From Phoronis australis (lineage: Eukaryota > Phoronida > Phoronidae), in assembly GCA_002633005.1 (NCBI GenBank), contig NMRA01000173.1, positions 535,060 to 572,011 on the forward strand: DNA of 36,952 nt, written 5' to 3'. Shown piece by piece: positions 1-11,260 of the stretch. Below the pieces are notes generated by a model. It was not told the origin of the DNA. It worked only from the letters and a program-made list of their open reading frames with translations, and did no database searches. Positions within the stretch are counted from its first letter, which is position 1, and each line of letters opens with the position of its first letter. The translations under genes were made by a program, and so were the position numbers.

Positions 1-26
1 CCCCCCCCCCCGTAGATCCGCCACTG
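1..26 (-). mobile_element. Terminal end of a hAT-type MITE (cut by window edge)
   Basis: A C-run followed by GTAGATCCGCCACTG is the reverse complement of the CAGTGGCGGATC left end seen in other copies in this window (5771, 8038, 18810). Only the terminus is inside the window. The C-run next to the terminus is typical of this family. The hAT assignment is inferred from the CAGTGGCGGAT-type ends; no transposase is present. Confidence 0.5.
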
Positions 27-1178
27 CCCACTTTCAACATTACAAAAAGTGCTTACGGATTTACCTCCCCTGTCACGTGATGAACGCAATATCAATTATA
101 TTTGATAGTGCTCATGTTCCACTTCCTAATCACATTATGTGTTTTTTTCTCATTGCATGCAATATACCTGCTTTTTATGTTGGAAAATTGCAGTTTTCGG
201 TATGAAAAAAAAACGTGCCATTTTCTTCGTAAACCTTTGAAGGCCTATAGGTAAAAAACTAACATAAGTGGAAACTTGATTTTTATACCAGAGCCACATC
301 ACGATCACATACACAAAGTTTAAGCTGAATCTGGAAGACGACCCTTAGAGTGCGTTTTTGATTTCTTTTGATTTTCTCGTGGAATGGCTCTTAAGCTCTT
401 GAAAAGGAAATTATTATGAAGAAAAAGATAAAAAATCAAGAATAACAGTACTCTGAGCTGGTACGCACAGAGCAAATGACGTGGAAAGTGATTAGTTGTT
501 AGTGTCATGAAAGTAGGGAGCATTTTCGTTTGCATTTTGCATCCAAATCGGCTAAGAGAAGTAAACCACCTATGAGCAATTCCCAGTAGTCGAGTAACTC
601 CACGCAAGCATTTCAACGTCAACAACTGAATGGACAAAGGAGCAGGCCACATTCCTTCCGTGTGTTTAAAAACGAGTCGACTATTGCTCATAAATTCGTA
701 CATACTCCATACGATTGCCAAAATGATATGACGATTGGCTTTACGCCTTTACCACACACATTAGGAAAATAATAGAATTCTCTCTCGCTCCCTCTTCCTC
801 TCCCTTTCGTTCTCTGTGAATTACTTATATTTCATAAAATATAATGAGCCGAAGAGGTCTTAGACAAGTACCTTTTTACGCATGAAATGATGCCATGTTA
901 CGCACACGTGCCTATGTTAAAATTTAACAATTGTATAGCAAAGATGTCGCTACATAATAACACAGCAAATTCCATAGTACGAAGGCAATTTATTTAATTA
1001 CGTGGTCGTCAGACTGAATTAATGATCATTTGCGCCTTTAACACACATTTTGTTTTTTTTCTGTATGGTGGTTGGGTTCCTTCAAACTACTAGGGAGTCC
1101 CCAGAAGTTTCGTAATCTGTGAAACCTGAGACACTAATAAGTGGCAATTTGAGGCAGTGACATAGTAGGTTAGAGAGG
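27..1178. other. Unassigned intergenic DNA
   Basis: No convincing coding sequence was found. A 133-codon minus-strand frame at 320-721 has no recognisable domain and sits in AT-rich DNA. A short CT-rich tract lies near 779-812. The right part (about 990-1308) probably includes the 3' UTR of the receptor gene transcribed from the minus strand. Confidence 0.4.
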
Positions 1179-1184
1179 TTTATT
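1179..1184 (-). terminator. Candidate polyadenylation signal of the GPCR gene
   Basis: TTTATT on the plus strand reads AATAAA on the minus strand, 125 bp past the GPCR stop. A second AATAAA lies at 989-994. Either could end the receptor transcript. The motif is common in AT-rich DNA, so support is positional only. Confidence 0.35.
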
Positions 1185-1308
1185 AACCCTTTGACACAAT
1201 TGTGAGTCCCTTCGACGACATAAAACAAGAAGGATAGGACAAAAGAGTAACATTTTGTTAATTAACACAGTGAAAAGCATGCAGTTTCCATTCACTTCAC
1301 AAAAAACA

Positions 1309-2811
1309 CTAAATATCCACTCTAGACATTGAATCGATTCCCTCGACATTTAAAGTTTGACATGGAGTGTTGCTGAGATTCTTGCGCGTCCTGCTAACTT
1401 CCGGCTCATTCATGGCACTTCCGTTACGAGAAAAACTCGTTTGCAAAGTAGATGAGGACATGTTTTGCTGATCAATCCTTTTAGCAAGTATATGAGCCAG
1501 CCGGGCTCGGTCCTGTGGGCTAATTTCGACCGAATCTACACTTCTTCTGCACGGTCGCATTTGCACATTGGTATCAGAAGATGTGCTTCCTCGTCGAAAT
1601 AAAATCTTGAATTCTCTCCTAATTGCTGTATTTCTAAATACATACACCATGGGATTAATAGCAGAGGCGCTCAATGCGACCCAATACACTAGACACTGGA
1701 CAACAGCTGGTATGCGCGAATGAGTTCCCAATATGGATTCAATTAAAATAACCACAAAATATGGCGACCAGCACAACAGGAATGTGGCGATGACTACAAG
1801 GCCAGTCTTTGCCGCTTTCCAATCGTCCTTGTGGAATATCAAGGCCAAAGATCGGCCAACTAAACTGCTTCTCCGACGACCGTTAATTAACGAATCTTGG
1901 CGTCTTAGCACATTAGAGCTCGAACTGTTTCTGCGAGTAAAAATCAACGAACTTGTACTTCCTTTGCGGGAGATGGTTCTCTGTTCGTCCACAATTCCAT
2001 CAGAACTGTTTGAATCAGGTTGTACACTATTTCTCCGCGCTCGCGCAGTTATCTTTTGAGTGGCTCTATAAAGGACGATGTATATCCATAACATGGTCCC
2101 AAAAGGCAATAAAAAGCAGACAATAGTAAGAAATATAGTGTATGACATGTGAGCCGATTCTGGATTGCGCCATTTCACGGTGCAAGAACCCTGTGCAGGT
2201 TGATATGCAATATAATTCCAGCCGAAAATTGGCGGCAGGGAATACAACACGGACAATGTCCACACACCGGCAATCATGTACGTCGATCTGTCTGTGGTAA
2301 AACGTGCATTGTAGTGAAACGGGGATACAATAGCTGCGTATCTGTCACAGGCAATCAAAAGTAATGTCAATATACACGCTGAAATTAACAGCGTCGTGAG
2401 CATTCCCGTAATTTGGCACCATCCGTCACCGAACTGCCAACTGCTGGTAACCATTGTAACGATGCTAAACGGCATTACGAAGACAGTTATTAAAAAGCAG
2501 CTGACTGACAAGTTCATTACAAAGCGGTTCGATATTGTCATGAGTTGCGCTCGGCGTTTGTAGAAAACAACGAACACAAATATATTTCCGATTAAACTAG
2601 CAATAAATATCAGTGAGATAAATATGACTAGAAAAACAAAAGCTGAGACTGGTATATTCTCCAAGCTATCGTTGTACCCTTCGAGTTCGCTATCTTTTGA
2701 ACTCCCGGTGACATTTGAAACGCTATTTCCAGAGTCAGGGATCACAGTTGTTTCAACCAAAGTGAAGTTAAACGGAGACATTGTTGACTGTTGAACATCT
2801 GTTGGGGCCAT
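1309..2811 (-). CDS. Class A (rhodopsin-type) GPCR, GPR161-like
   Basis: An intact 500-residue seven-transmembrane receptor in one exon. Visible landmarks are: Asn-Xaa-Ser/Thr sites in the extracellular N-terminus; IGN in TM1 (N76); TM2 about 94-118; C142 at the top of TM3 paired with C210 in extracellular loop 2; DRY at 156-158; W184 in TM4; P236 in TM5; CWSP in TM6 (347-350); and NPMVY in TM7 (386-390). Intracellular loop 3 (about 255-335) is rich in basic-Ser motifs such as RRNS, RRQDS and RRRSS. The TM2 position that is usually Asp is C105. The TM3-TM4 pattern (FG..WC, LLIS..LTL..IA.DRY, PP.FGW) and the TM6 'PY.VV' pattern resemble vertebrate GPR161 (about 529 aa), an orphan ciliary receptor linked to cAMP/PKA and Hedgehog repression. 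The C-tail has an RRSV site (422-425) and an LAK.ID helix (442-447) like the GPR161 PKA-anchoring tail. Receptor class is certain; orthology is inferred. Confidence 0.9.
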   Translation of the reverse strand: MAPTDVQQSTMSPFNFTLVETTVIPDSGNSVSNVTGSSKDSELEGYNDSLENIPVSAFVFLVIFISLIFIASLIGNIFVFVVFYKRRAQLMTISNRFVMNLSVSCFLITVFVMPFSIVTMVTSSWQFGDGWCQITGMLTTLLISACILTLLLIACDRYAAIVSPFHYNARFTTDRSTYMIAGVWTLSVLYSLPPIFGWNYIAYQPAQGSCTVKWRNPESAHMSYTIFLTIVCFLLPFGTMLWIYIVLYRATQKITARARRNSVQPDSNSSDGIVDEQRTISRKGSTSSLIFTRRNSSSSNVLRRQDSLINGRRRSSLVGRSLALIFHKDDWKAAKTGLVVIATFLLCWSPYFVVILIESILGTHSRIPAVVQCLVYWVALSASAINPMVYVFRNTAIRREFKILFRRGSTSSDTNVQMRPCRRSVDSVEISPQDRARLAHILAKRIDQQNMSSSTLQTSFSRNGSAMNEPEVSRTRKNLSNTPCQTLNVEGIDSMSRVDI

Positions 2812-2890
2812 CTCAAAAAACTTTGTTGATGTTTCTGAAGCTAGCTGTCGTGTATCCAGGGGCTATGACATTAAACGCATGCCTGGGAAC

Positions 2891-2900
2891 GCTTATAAAA
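2891..2900 (-). promoter_or_regulatory. Possible TATA element upstream of the GPCR
   Basis: Read on the minus strand this is TTTTATAAGC, about 80 bp upstream of the receptor ATG (2811-2809). That distance would leave a short 5' UTR of about 50 nt. No initiator was verified. The plus strand also reads TATAAAA, so direction is ambiguous. Confidence 0.25.
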
Positions 2901-4500
2901 ACTCATCGCCAATCCAAACGTAAATAATTATAGATTGCCAGATGTTTCGTCTTTATTACAATACAACACCGAGAAATCTTGTTCCTTGACAAATGAGACA
3001 CCTGAAGTTTGAATTTGGCAGGCGGATGGCTGTTTTAAAGTAGGCTGCCAGTTTACTTCAATATCTCCAACAAAATGACCCAAGGTCATCATTGAAGGGT
3101 TGTCTACTCTGGTTTCAAAGCAGACATCCTGAACACTATGCCTAACTGCAGTAGACAGTCACAAAAGTCGTGTCTGTTATCTCATGTACAAAGATCGTGC
3201 CGTAAAAACCTTCCCTAATCTCCGACATCAATTCATTTTGATGGTCTCCAAAAGTTTCAAAATCTGGCAGCGCACAACTGGCGATCATTTGACAAGAACG
3301 CACGCCATCGCACTCAGTTCACGTATCGCTAACGCTACACGTTATGTTGTCACGCGCGTCGACCGACTTCTCTCATTTCTGTTATGGTTTCGACTACCTC
3401 GATGTCTTAGTACTCAACACTATGGATTGGTTTCTTTTCTTCTCCGGTGGTATATCCACGCCAAAGTCATCCACGACTACCAAAATCTCACTCCATGTAA
3501 ACTGTGACAGATAACCCAAGATCCAGGAAGCCAACAACCGGTGGAAATATTGTAAAAAGCAGCTGACCTAGAAAAGAACTTACATAACATCCCTCCGGTT
3601 TGACTGTGAATGCACACTGACTGAGAAATTTCCACGAATATGGGGCATTCATAAGTTACCAGTGCTGTATTTGTCGACGATTACTGGACCACACCTGCTG
3701 AGAATAAGAACAACAGCTATTGGTGAAATAGTTTCAGTCTCCATGTGAGTCTTTCATTGTGTTGTGCTAAGCTGATTCTTTCAGTCAGTTGAAATACTGA
3801 ATGCCCTGCGGTTAGCAAGCCCGACAGAGTAGTGACTCACAAGATTTCTTTATGTAGTTATCAGCTTACACAAGCTTCGTCCCGTTCCACGTGTTGTATG
3901 AAGTTTCCACTTCGACACAGGCAACATGCAAGCGATATCGATTTAGTTTTGACTGCCAGTTAACAACCGTTCTGTCCTAGCGTTCTCGTCGCTCCTACAT
4001 TATTTATTGCAGTCAGAAAATAAATACACAGATTCTATCGTGATGATAAGTAGGCAGGGCTTGTGGTCTAAAAATAGTTCAGAACCCGACGCCGTGATCG
4101 AAAGAACAACATGTGTGGTAAGAGCTGTTCTAAAAATAGATGGACTCCGCCTTGATGGACGCTATCACTTTCCGAGGGGCGGAATCTGCTCGTGCGATTT
4201 AATATTTAATAATGGTTTCGTGAAACCATGTGTGTTGCTTTGTAACACCCTTACCAACTTATGGGAGTTTTTCATGCATATTCTAATTTTCCAATGGAGC
4301 CGATATGTTATATCTAATAATTGCCTAATGCACACAAATAAAACGGTACAGGTAGAGATGCTCTGTCTCTGCTGCAATAAACTGAGCAGCAGAAACAATT
4401 ACATGTGTGTATCGAACTAACGAGGTTTGTGGTCCGAGCCATGATACGATTATTGATGAGTCAAAAGTGTTCAAAGATTGTTTGTACCTGCTTCAGGTCC
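2901..4500. other. Unassigned intergenic DNA
   Basis: Open frames at 3184-3507 and 4007-4420 show no domain, signal peptide or family pattern and look like chance frames. I see no tandem repeat or clear transposon end here. Confidence 0.4.
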
Positions 4501-4651
4501 CAGTGGGGGATTTAGGGGCGGGGGGGCAAGGGGTACATGGCCCCCAAAAATTCTCCCAGATTCCATTTGGCAGTTCGGGAGTGCTAATGTCTGACGGCAA
4601 AGTCCTGGCTAATACTCTGCCCTGCCCCCCAACTCAAAATCCTGGATCCTG
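4501..4651 (+). mobile_element. Short hAT-type MITE, copy A
   Basis: The left end is CAGTGGGGGATTTAGGGG and the right end CTGGATCCTG, an imperfect terminal inverted repeat. The interior shares CCATTTGGCAGT and AACTCAAAATCCTGGATCC with the longer copy at 5771-6060, so this is an internally deleted relative. No clean 8-bp target duplication is visible. Confidence 0.6.
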
Positions 4652-5770
4652 GGACCTACGCAGACCACAAACCTCGTTTGGGGTTGATCGTACTCTATAA
4701 ACCGCTTTTGACCTTAAATGGATGTAACTGGTAATTCCACCTGTCTAATTTACTTATTGATAGCTGGGCCCAGGGTGAATAACATCAATAATTACCTATT
4801 GTTGAGGCATACTATGGTTTAGTAATTATTCTCTGTAATTAATGAACAAACCAACAGGAGACTTTCAGTCTACGTTGGTCCTGCGTTGGTCTACTTCCTC
4901 AAGTTAATGCTCTCAAGTACTATTAATCTGCAAGCTAAAGCTATGGATGCTCTTATGCAAGATTTTTCTGTACTTAGAGCCACACTGAATGTCTGATCCA
5001 CAGACTGAAAAAATCCATGACATTAAACCTTCCGTCTTATCAACCGACCCCAGATCAGAAGGTTACATTCCAGCGATACAAAATGTGGCGAGCGTGAGCA
5101 TAAGGCCCTGTCCGCCCCAGCCTCTTTCCGATCGTTGGCGGCCGAGAGGAAAGTGTCGTTAGGCGTAAGTTACGCTCGTAAATTATGGGCGCAAAGACAC
5201 CTTTTTCACGCCCGTGTTTTACGAGCATAATTGTTAAGTCTTATGAGAGTTTAGGTTGCAGGTCATGTGATCCCTAGCGCAAAACGGCGAGGATCTTATA
5301 TCTACAATGCAAGTCTTTACGTTTGGCCAATTGCCTACAAAGCTACAGAATATAACGCAGTGAAAGTATATATTTCTGAAAGTAGAAATTGTAGAATTTG
5401 ATTCATTGGGGTCTCATGACCATGTCTTATTATCAAAAACTTTGCAAAAAAGAAAGTTGCATTCATTGCAAAACAACGGTATCAACAACATGGTCAAATT
5501 TTATGTTTTTACTCTTGGTACAGCGAACTAATTAGTCTAAGATTACCTTCCACGACACGTATCTGTAGTTGAAAAATGACTTATGAGCTAGACAGAGAAT
5601 TTTAAATTTTATGTTACATGTCAGTGATACGTTTGCAACCATTACTTACAACGAATATTTTGGCGAAATTTGTTAATTTTCCCTCATTTCTTCACGCAAC
5701 TGGACGTGCCACACTTAAATTTTCACAAAACAAAATTCACAAACCTGTCACGAAGTGCCTTCTCCCCTCC
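4652..5770. other. Unassigned intergenic DNA between two MITE copies
   Basis: No gene, tandem repeat or terminal-repeat pair was recognised in this AT-rich stretch. Confidence 0.35.
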
Positions 5771-6060
5771 CAGTGGCGGATTTAGGGGGGCCAAGGGGAC
5801 CATGGCCCCCCTAAAGTTCTTCGAGATACCATTTGGCAGTCTGGGGTGCGAATTGCTGACTAGCATATGCGCGCACCCAGGGGGCTCGGGGACCTTGAAC
5901 AAACCCCGTTTACGTTTTTTTTTTTAGTAAAATGGTCCACAAACCCAAAAGTTAAAGACCCCTTCATCCCTACATATTCGGCTGGGCGCGCGCATTTGGC
6001 AAAATTCTGGTTATTTCCGTGCCCTAGCCCCCCTAACTCAAAATCCTGGATCCGTCCCTG
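5771..6060 (+). mobile_element. hAT-type MITE, copy B
   Basis: It starts CAGTGGCGGATTTAGG and ends CTGGATCCGTCCCTG, imperfectly inverted with respect to each other. Runs of G and C lie just inside the ends (GGGGGGCC, then GCCCCCCT), as is usual for this non-autonomous family. It is about 290 bp with no transposase. Flanks are C-rich, so a target duplication cannot be read. Confidence 0.65.
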
Positions 6061-6423
6061 CCTCCCCCATTGCGTTGTGGCGTTGCTCGGTAGCGACTGA
6101 TTTCAGGTAGTTCAGAAGAAGCCCGAATTACTAAATGGCAGCACCTTTGGATCATATTTTTGGAATTTGTATGAAATTTTCTTGCAGGATCTACATTGTT
6201 GGCTTTTATCTAGCATAATTTTGGGCTGAAGGCTGTCAATTTTGCATTTTAGTTGACATTTTTTCAGAGCCTAAATTCCATTTCAGTGAATGAAAGGGCA
6301 AAAATGAGACATGGTTAAATTTTTGTGGTCATTGTAGAGCTTTTGATGCGAAATGCCTCACTCAAAGCTTTTCATTTTGTTCATTCAATTTTCGACAAAG
6401 TGGAATAAAAGCAACAAATCCAG
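6061..6423. other. Unassigned intergenic DNA
   Basis: Nothing recognised in the stretch between the copy B MITE and the 35-bp minisatellite. Confidence 0.3.
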
Positions 6424-6620
6424 TGATGATAACTGTACTATGGCGGGGCAAAACCAACTGATGATAACTGTACTATGACGGGGCAAAACCAACTGATGAT
6501 AACTGTACTATGACGGGGCAAAACCAACTGATGATAACTGTACTATGACGGGGCAAAACCAACTGATGATAACTGTACTATGACGGGGCAAAACCAACTG
6601 ATGATAACTGTACTATGACG
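6424..6620 (+). repeat. 35-bp minisatellite, about 5.6 copies
   Basis: TGATGATAACTGTACTATG starts at 6424, 6459, 6494, 6529, 6564 and 6599, an exact 35-bp period. The first unit has GGCGGGG where the later ones have GACGGGG. The last unit is partial. Near-identity suggests recent expansion. Confidence 0.97.
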
Positions 6621-6846
6621 CCTTATGTCAGAGGATCAACTAGGTCTGTACATCCACACCACTGTTGTTATGGATTTAACTTTTTTATTGATCATGATTG
6701 GTTGATTTATTTAACAACGATGGTCCAAAATAATAGGGTATAATTTAATTTTCATGGAATTGAAGTTTGAGGAAGATTCTATTTTTTGTAAATTATTTGG
6801 TAAGTTGTTCCATTGTTTGACACTAGTTTAAAAAAATGAGAGTTGT

Positions 6847-7195
6847 ATGGGCAGCAGAAAGTGCAAAATTTATTTAAAAATAAGAAATCCCATTCAATGC
6901 TATGTAATAAATTCAATCCTATTTAAAATAAAAATCAATCCTACTTTGAACATTCCCTTTGAATCTAGTCAGGTGTTGTATGAATTCAATCATGTTTTAG
7001 AAGTTCCGAATCCTATTTTAGATGAACGCTGTTTTAGAAATTCAATCCTATTTTAGAAATTCAATCCAATTTTAGAAATTCAATCCTATTTTAGAAATTC
7101 AACCCTATTTCACAAAATTAATTCAATCCTATTTCATCGACTCAATTCTTTTTCATCATTTCAATCCTATTTCATCAATTCAGTGCTATAGGCAG
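6847..7195 (+). repeat. Dispersed repeat with degenerate 19-21 bp TTCAATCCTATTT units, copy 1
   Basis: It begins GGGCAGCAGAAAGTGCAAAA and continues as many degenerate units of TTCAATCCTATTT followed by TAGAAA or CATCAA. A second copy with the same order (lead sequence then degenerate units) lies at 22664-22975, so this is one dispersed repeat family and not two chance arrays. Confidence 0.75.
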
Positions 7196-7410
7196 TTTTC
7201 AGTTTATTTCCCAAATCAAACTTATGAACAAGGGCAAGAATTAAGTGATGATGAACCAGTGCGAGATGTATGGATAGAACCACTGTTTGAGAGACAAATA
7301 TTGCAAAAGGCTTGACACGTTTGTAGAGCCACACTGGTTACATGTGTCGGAGCCTGTTAACGGACCTCGCTCCATTAGTATTGGAATGCATATACTTTAT
7401 TATAGGCGGA

Positions 7411-7512
7411 CCCATGGGGTTAATTTAGAATTTTCAAATTGTTGACTTGCACTCCCGTTTTAAAAAATCCTCGATCCGATCCCCCTTTTAAAAAATCCTG
7501 GATTCGCTCCTG
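7411..7512. mobile_element. Degraded hAT-type MITE relic
   Basis: AAAATCCTGGATTCGCTCCTG at the right resembles the right ends at 4651 and 6060, and GGCGGACCCATGGGG at the left resembles a decayed left end. Too diverged to set limits firmly. Confidence 0.35.
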
Positions 7513-7863
7513 TTTACATTTTTCAGACAGTGCTTGTTTATCACTTGCATTTCCTTGTCCATCTGTTAGCCACGCCACAGCACTCGTCTTTCACTGTAAT
7601 CGAACTGAACCTCTTTGATCTATGCACTCACTTCATGCTGTTGCTTTAATCACCCTTCACTTCCTCCCGATGTGACCACACCTGTCTCTTTGTTCTGCTC
7701 CTGCATCTTTATTGCTGCTTTCCTATTGTCCACTTCTCTGAGGCCATCTCTTGTCTAGTGATAATTTTGGTTAATATCTAGTTTGTTGTAATTTTGGTAC
7801 CTCACTTGTTGGAACAGTTCCGTATTGTCAGAGAGAGAATCATTTTTCTGTAGACAGCCTTCT

Positions 7864-7884
7864 TGTGTGTGTGTGTGTGTGTGT
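7864..7884 (+). repeat. (TG)n microsatellite
   Basis: An uninterrupted TG/GT dinucleotide run of about ten units followed by TATATAC. Simple sequence repeat with no further meaning claimed. Confidence 0.9.
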
Positions 7885-8037
7885 ATATACATACCCATAT
7901 ATATTTATATAATCAAACCGATCGTGGGTTACACTTACAGACAATGAGTGCATGCGCTGCGAAGGAAATTACGATAAATGCGTGTCCGTTGGTTCTGACC
8001 CGAATACTGCCAAACCTAGCGTGTGTTATCTTACTCA

Positions 8038-8304
8038 CAGTGGCGGATCTAGGATACCGGAGAATTGGGCAGAGCGTGATTGTATGCACAGGCGGCCCAA
8101 AAGTTGCGGGGGCTGGCGATGTGGACCTGGTGTGCCCAAATTCTATCGGAGGACTAAAAAAAAAGAAAAAAAAACGGGAACACGGTTCCGCCGCGCTCTG
8201 CCCCCCCCGCTGCCGTTCCAAATTGGTGCACTGCACTCGATATTTATTTCTTCACGCTGCTGCGGTTTAATTTTCCTTGCCCCCCCCCCCTAAATCCGCC
8301 TATG
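8038..8304 (+). mobile_element. hAT-type MITE, copy C
   Basis: The left end is CAGTGGCGGATCTAGG. The right end is a long C-run followed by TAAATCCGCCTATG, an imperfect inverse. ACTCA occurs just outside both ends, a possible decayed target duplication. Open frames across it (7863-8293) are shadows of the element and are not genes. Confidence 0.6.
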
Positions 8305-9695
8305 ACTCATATCGCCTACAGTTTTCTCGGTAGAGCGCGCAGTTGTTATTTTTTGAGACTAGACTCTTTCGAAGCCTGGATTCGGAAATCATCCGTATTT
8401 GACATCGTGTTTGACTTTCGAACAGTTTGAGACACAAAAATTGTAATGAAAGGCGGGTTTGCTGGGGCTTTAACAAGGTGTACGGGTTAATATTCAACTC
8501 ACTCATGCGCGGCAAGAATGTCTTACCAACAGTGAGAATCGCATAATCACAAGTTACGGGTCAACGACCTCGACTAAACTGAACTCATGTGGCCATTGAG
8601 GATTACCATGATGTGCCCTACAGATCACGACCAACGTACTGGACCTACAGACGTTAATTGCACCTGGCATTATTGGACGAGACATCTTATAGAAAAAAGC
8701 CGTGTTTTTGCAATTTATATGAAGCCGAGAATAGCAACAAAGCACCTATATGACCGGTGAATAAAAATCAATAAATGTTGGCACACTGCGGCATGTAGCC
8801 AAGACTAGAACTCACGCGATAGATTGCACTTATGACACAAGTTCAGTCACGAGATGACTTATTTCAATTCTTTTAGTGATTTTTTGTTTAACTTTGACGA
8901 TAAAGTCATGAGGAGCTTTCTTTGAACTAGACCTACGTTAGCGCTATGTCACATCAGATGTATTGAAAAAGTAGCAGTAAAATTGGAGGTACATTGATAT
9001 GGCTTGATGAGAGACACCAGAACAATGTGGAAATATTGCACCAAACATATAATGCAGATTAGGTTTCGATGTAAAAACGCTGTTAATGTTTATGCAGTGA
9101 CCTTTATTAAAACGGCAGCGGCACTGAGTAGCAATACTAGTCGATTAGTCGTAATGTGGAATTCCAAGTCCGTCAGTCAGTTGATTTGTTAAGACGTAAG
9201 GTTTTATACGTTAACGCGTGGATGTATAACGCTTTTTAATTAAAATTCGGTTTGTAGATGTATGTAGAGTGTCGCTTATTTAACCTTTGTTAGAGCGGTA
9301 GTCCCGCATTTCAGATTCCTCGCTTTCGCCACTTCTGCCCGCCCCTACCCCAATTTCACACATACTCCCATAAGCGTGGAGATTTTGGTGTTTGGGTCAA
9401 GCCCCTGGGCAACCAGAAACTTTGATACCCTTATTTCCACAAAAAATTACGGTCGATAACTTGAAGAATCATTTGCACCCGACCACGTTACGCGACGAAC
9501 GTGTTAAAGGCAGGATTTCGATGTTTTGTGGCGTCTTTTTATGAAATACACTTTATTAAAACGACACACTGTCATGATAAACTTGTAGGGGATATAAAGA
9601 TAACGTAAACACGTTCTGTTGAGGGCAGCGGAATGCAAAGAAATTTGGGGAGAAATAACGTCACCTCGGAATTGAGTACACAGAACACTGTCTCT
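8305..9695. other. Unassigned intergenic DNA
   Basis: No convincing gene. Around 9150-9260 there is a copy of a short dispersed repeat (GGAATTCCAAG.CCGTCAG) that recurs near 10657 and, inverted, near 12376. Confidence 0.35.
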
Positions 9696-9699
9696 TTAA

Positions 9700-10228
9700 A
9701 GAGGCATGTAACGCGCAATCTTTTAAAAAATATCTTTTACACAGATCTACTCATTGGGATGCTAACGTAAGAGTTATTCAATTTGAATATTTGAATTTCT
9801 TGAAACCATCGCCAGATTCACCATTTTGGAAACACAGACGAAATATAAACCGAACTCTTGTCCCAGCATAGTTCTCTACCCCTAATAATAGTCATGCGCA
9901 TGCGCTATAAAAAGTCGGTATGGTTGCTGCTTGAATTCGCTAGTTTTGTTTACATCAAAGGTCGTATAAGGAAACGTGTTACGTTTACGTCTTGCCATAC
10001 CTATAAGGAGAGGTATTTGCCGTGTGAGAGAAAAATCGACGAAGTGACGAGCAGCTGATATTTTTTTTGAAATTTGAAACTAATGGAAAATTGCTTTGAC
10101 ATCAACAGAAATTCAAAATGTTTACGAACAATTCGTAAGAATATCTGGTGAACAGTTTGACTTCCGTTTCAGCGGCAGAGAACCACTTTGAATAAAGCAA
10201 TTTTCCGTTTTTCACGTTCTGTACCACT
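9700..10228. mobile_element. Candidate TTAA-flanked non-autonomous DNA transposon
   Basis: TTAA lies at 9696-9699 and 10229-10232. The ends read inward AGAGGCATGTAACG and AGTGGTACAGAACG, about 10 of 14 matching. TTAA targets with AGNGG ends fit Kolobok or piggyBac-type elements. The interior frame 9858-10058 is not recognisable. Weaker than the 11261-12250 element. Confidence 0.4.
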
Positions 10229-10232
10229 TTAA

Positions 10233-11256
10233 ACATCGGTTATGGCTTCGCCTGTCGCAAACAAATCCACTACAACAGGAAACTATAGGAACACCGTATT
10301 TGTCAACCTTCACTCTTATCTGGCTTCTATTGTGAGTCAGCATGTGTGTATATTTGGCTAATAAGCCACCTATGGAACTCCTTTTGGATGAATAGATGAC
10401 CAGGCCATAAAATGCTAATTAGCCAACACAAGTTAAATAATGGTGGCCGGCAGTGAAATGACACATCATCTGGGGGCCCAGTTTGGAGAAACTTGGGCCG
10501 TTTCCAAATCCCTTGTTGACATAGGCCGGGATAAACGAGTTTCTGGTAGCTGTCCCCCCGAGAAAGTAAACGATAAAGAACTGGCGGGACTTCATCGGCA
10601 TGTCAAAATTGAATGCCACACTACTTCTTTAGACGTTTATTTCACAATGGCAAAAGTCTATGGAATTCGTAGCCTGTCAGTTATTATTACGCACTGGTTT
10701 TACGCGTCAGCGTGTTAATCTAGGTCCGGCCAGCACATTTATTGAATAACGCATTAATTCGCTTTGTAGATGTGCTGTACCTACGAAGCAAGTAGCTTGC
10801 ATTGCATCAGTTCTTATAACGTTTGGACAGACTGGGGTGAGATACATATGCCAGCGAATGGCCTAAACGAGTGATTAAATTTCGTATCTACCAGTTTAAC
10901 GGCAGTGAACTAACATACATACTAGCAAAGATTGTGACTAGTTCATTCCTGTTACTTAGTTGGATGTTCGTTCATCAGGTCATCACTTTCTATGATCGGG
11001 AAATGCAGGTTGAAAGCAATCTGTGAAACTGTCAGCACATGTCAGATCTGGTCAGTCCGGTACAGGGTTCTGCTCTCACCTGGCATCATTTCTCATTGTA
11101 TTTTTACCAATATTCGTTTTTAAATGAAATGGTGAAGTTGCCGTATTAAGTACGGATGTGTACGCGTCTAAATAAGCAACTGTTATTGAACTCCGTGACC
11201 CACCAGCCGTGTTCGTTTTACATAGTGATACGAAAATTCACCTTGTTTGCAACACA
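10233..11256. other. Unassigned intergenic DNA
   Basis: No gene recognised. The interval includes a copy of the dispersed GGAATTC...CCTGTCAG repeat at about 10650-10760. The frame at 10440-10718 shows no domain. Confidence 0.35.
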
Positions 11257-11260
11257 TTAA

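Noticed and set aside
320-721. 133-codon minus-strand frame
   Set aside because: No domain, no splice context and unremarkable composition; probably a chance frame.
1733-2364. Frames on both strands within the GPCR
   Set aside because: They overlap a clearly real seven-helix receptor frame and are its shadows.
3184-3507. 107-codon plus-strand frame upstream of the GPCR
   Set aside because: No recognisable family; the interval more likely holds receptor promoter and intergenic DNA.
7863-8293. Overlapping frames on both strands
   Set aside because: They lie across a TG microsatellite and a hAT-type MITE with poly-A/poly-C runs.
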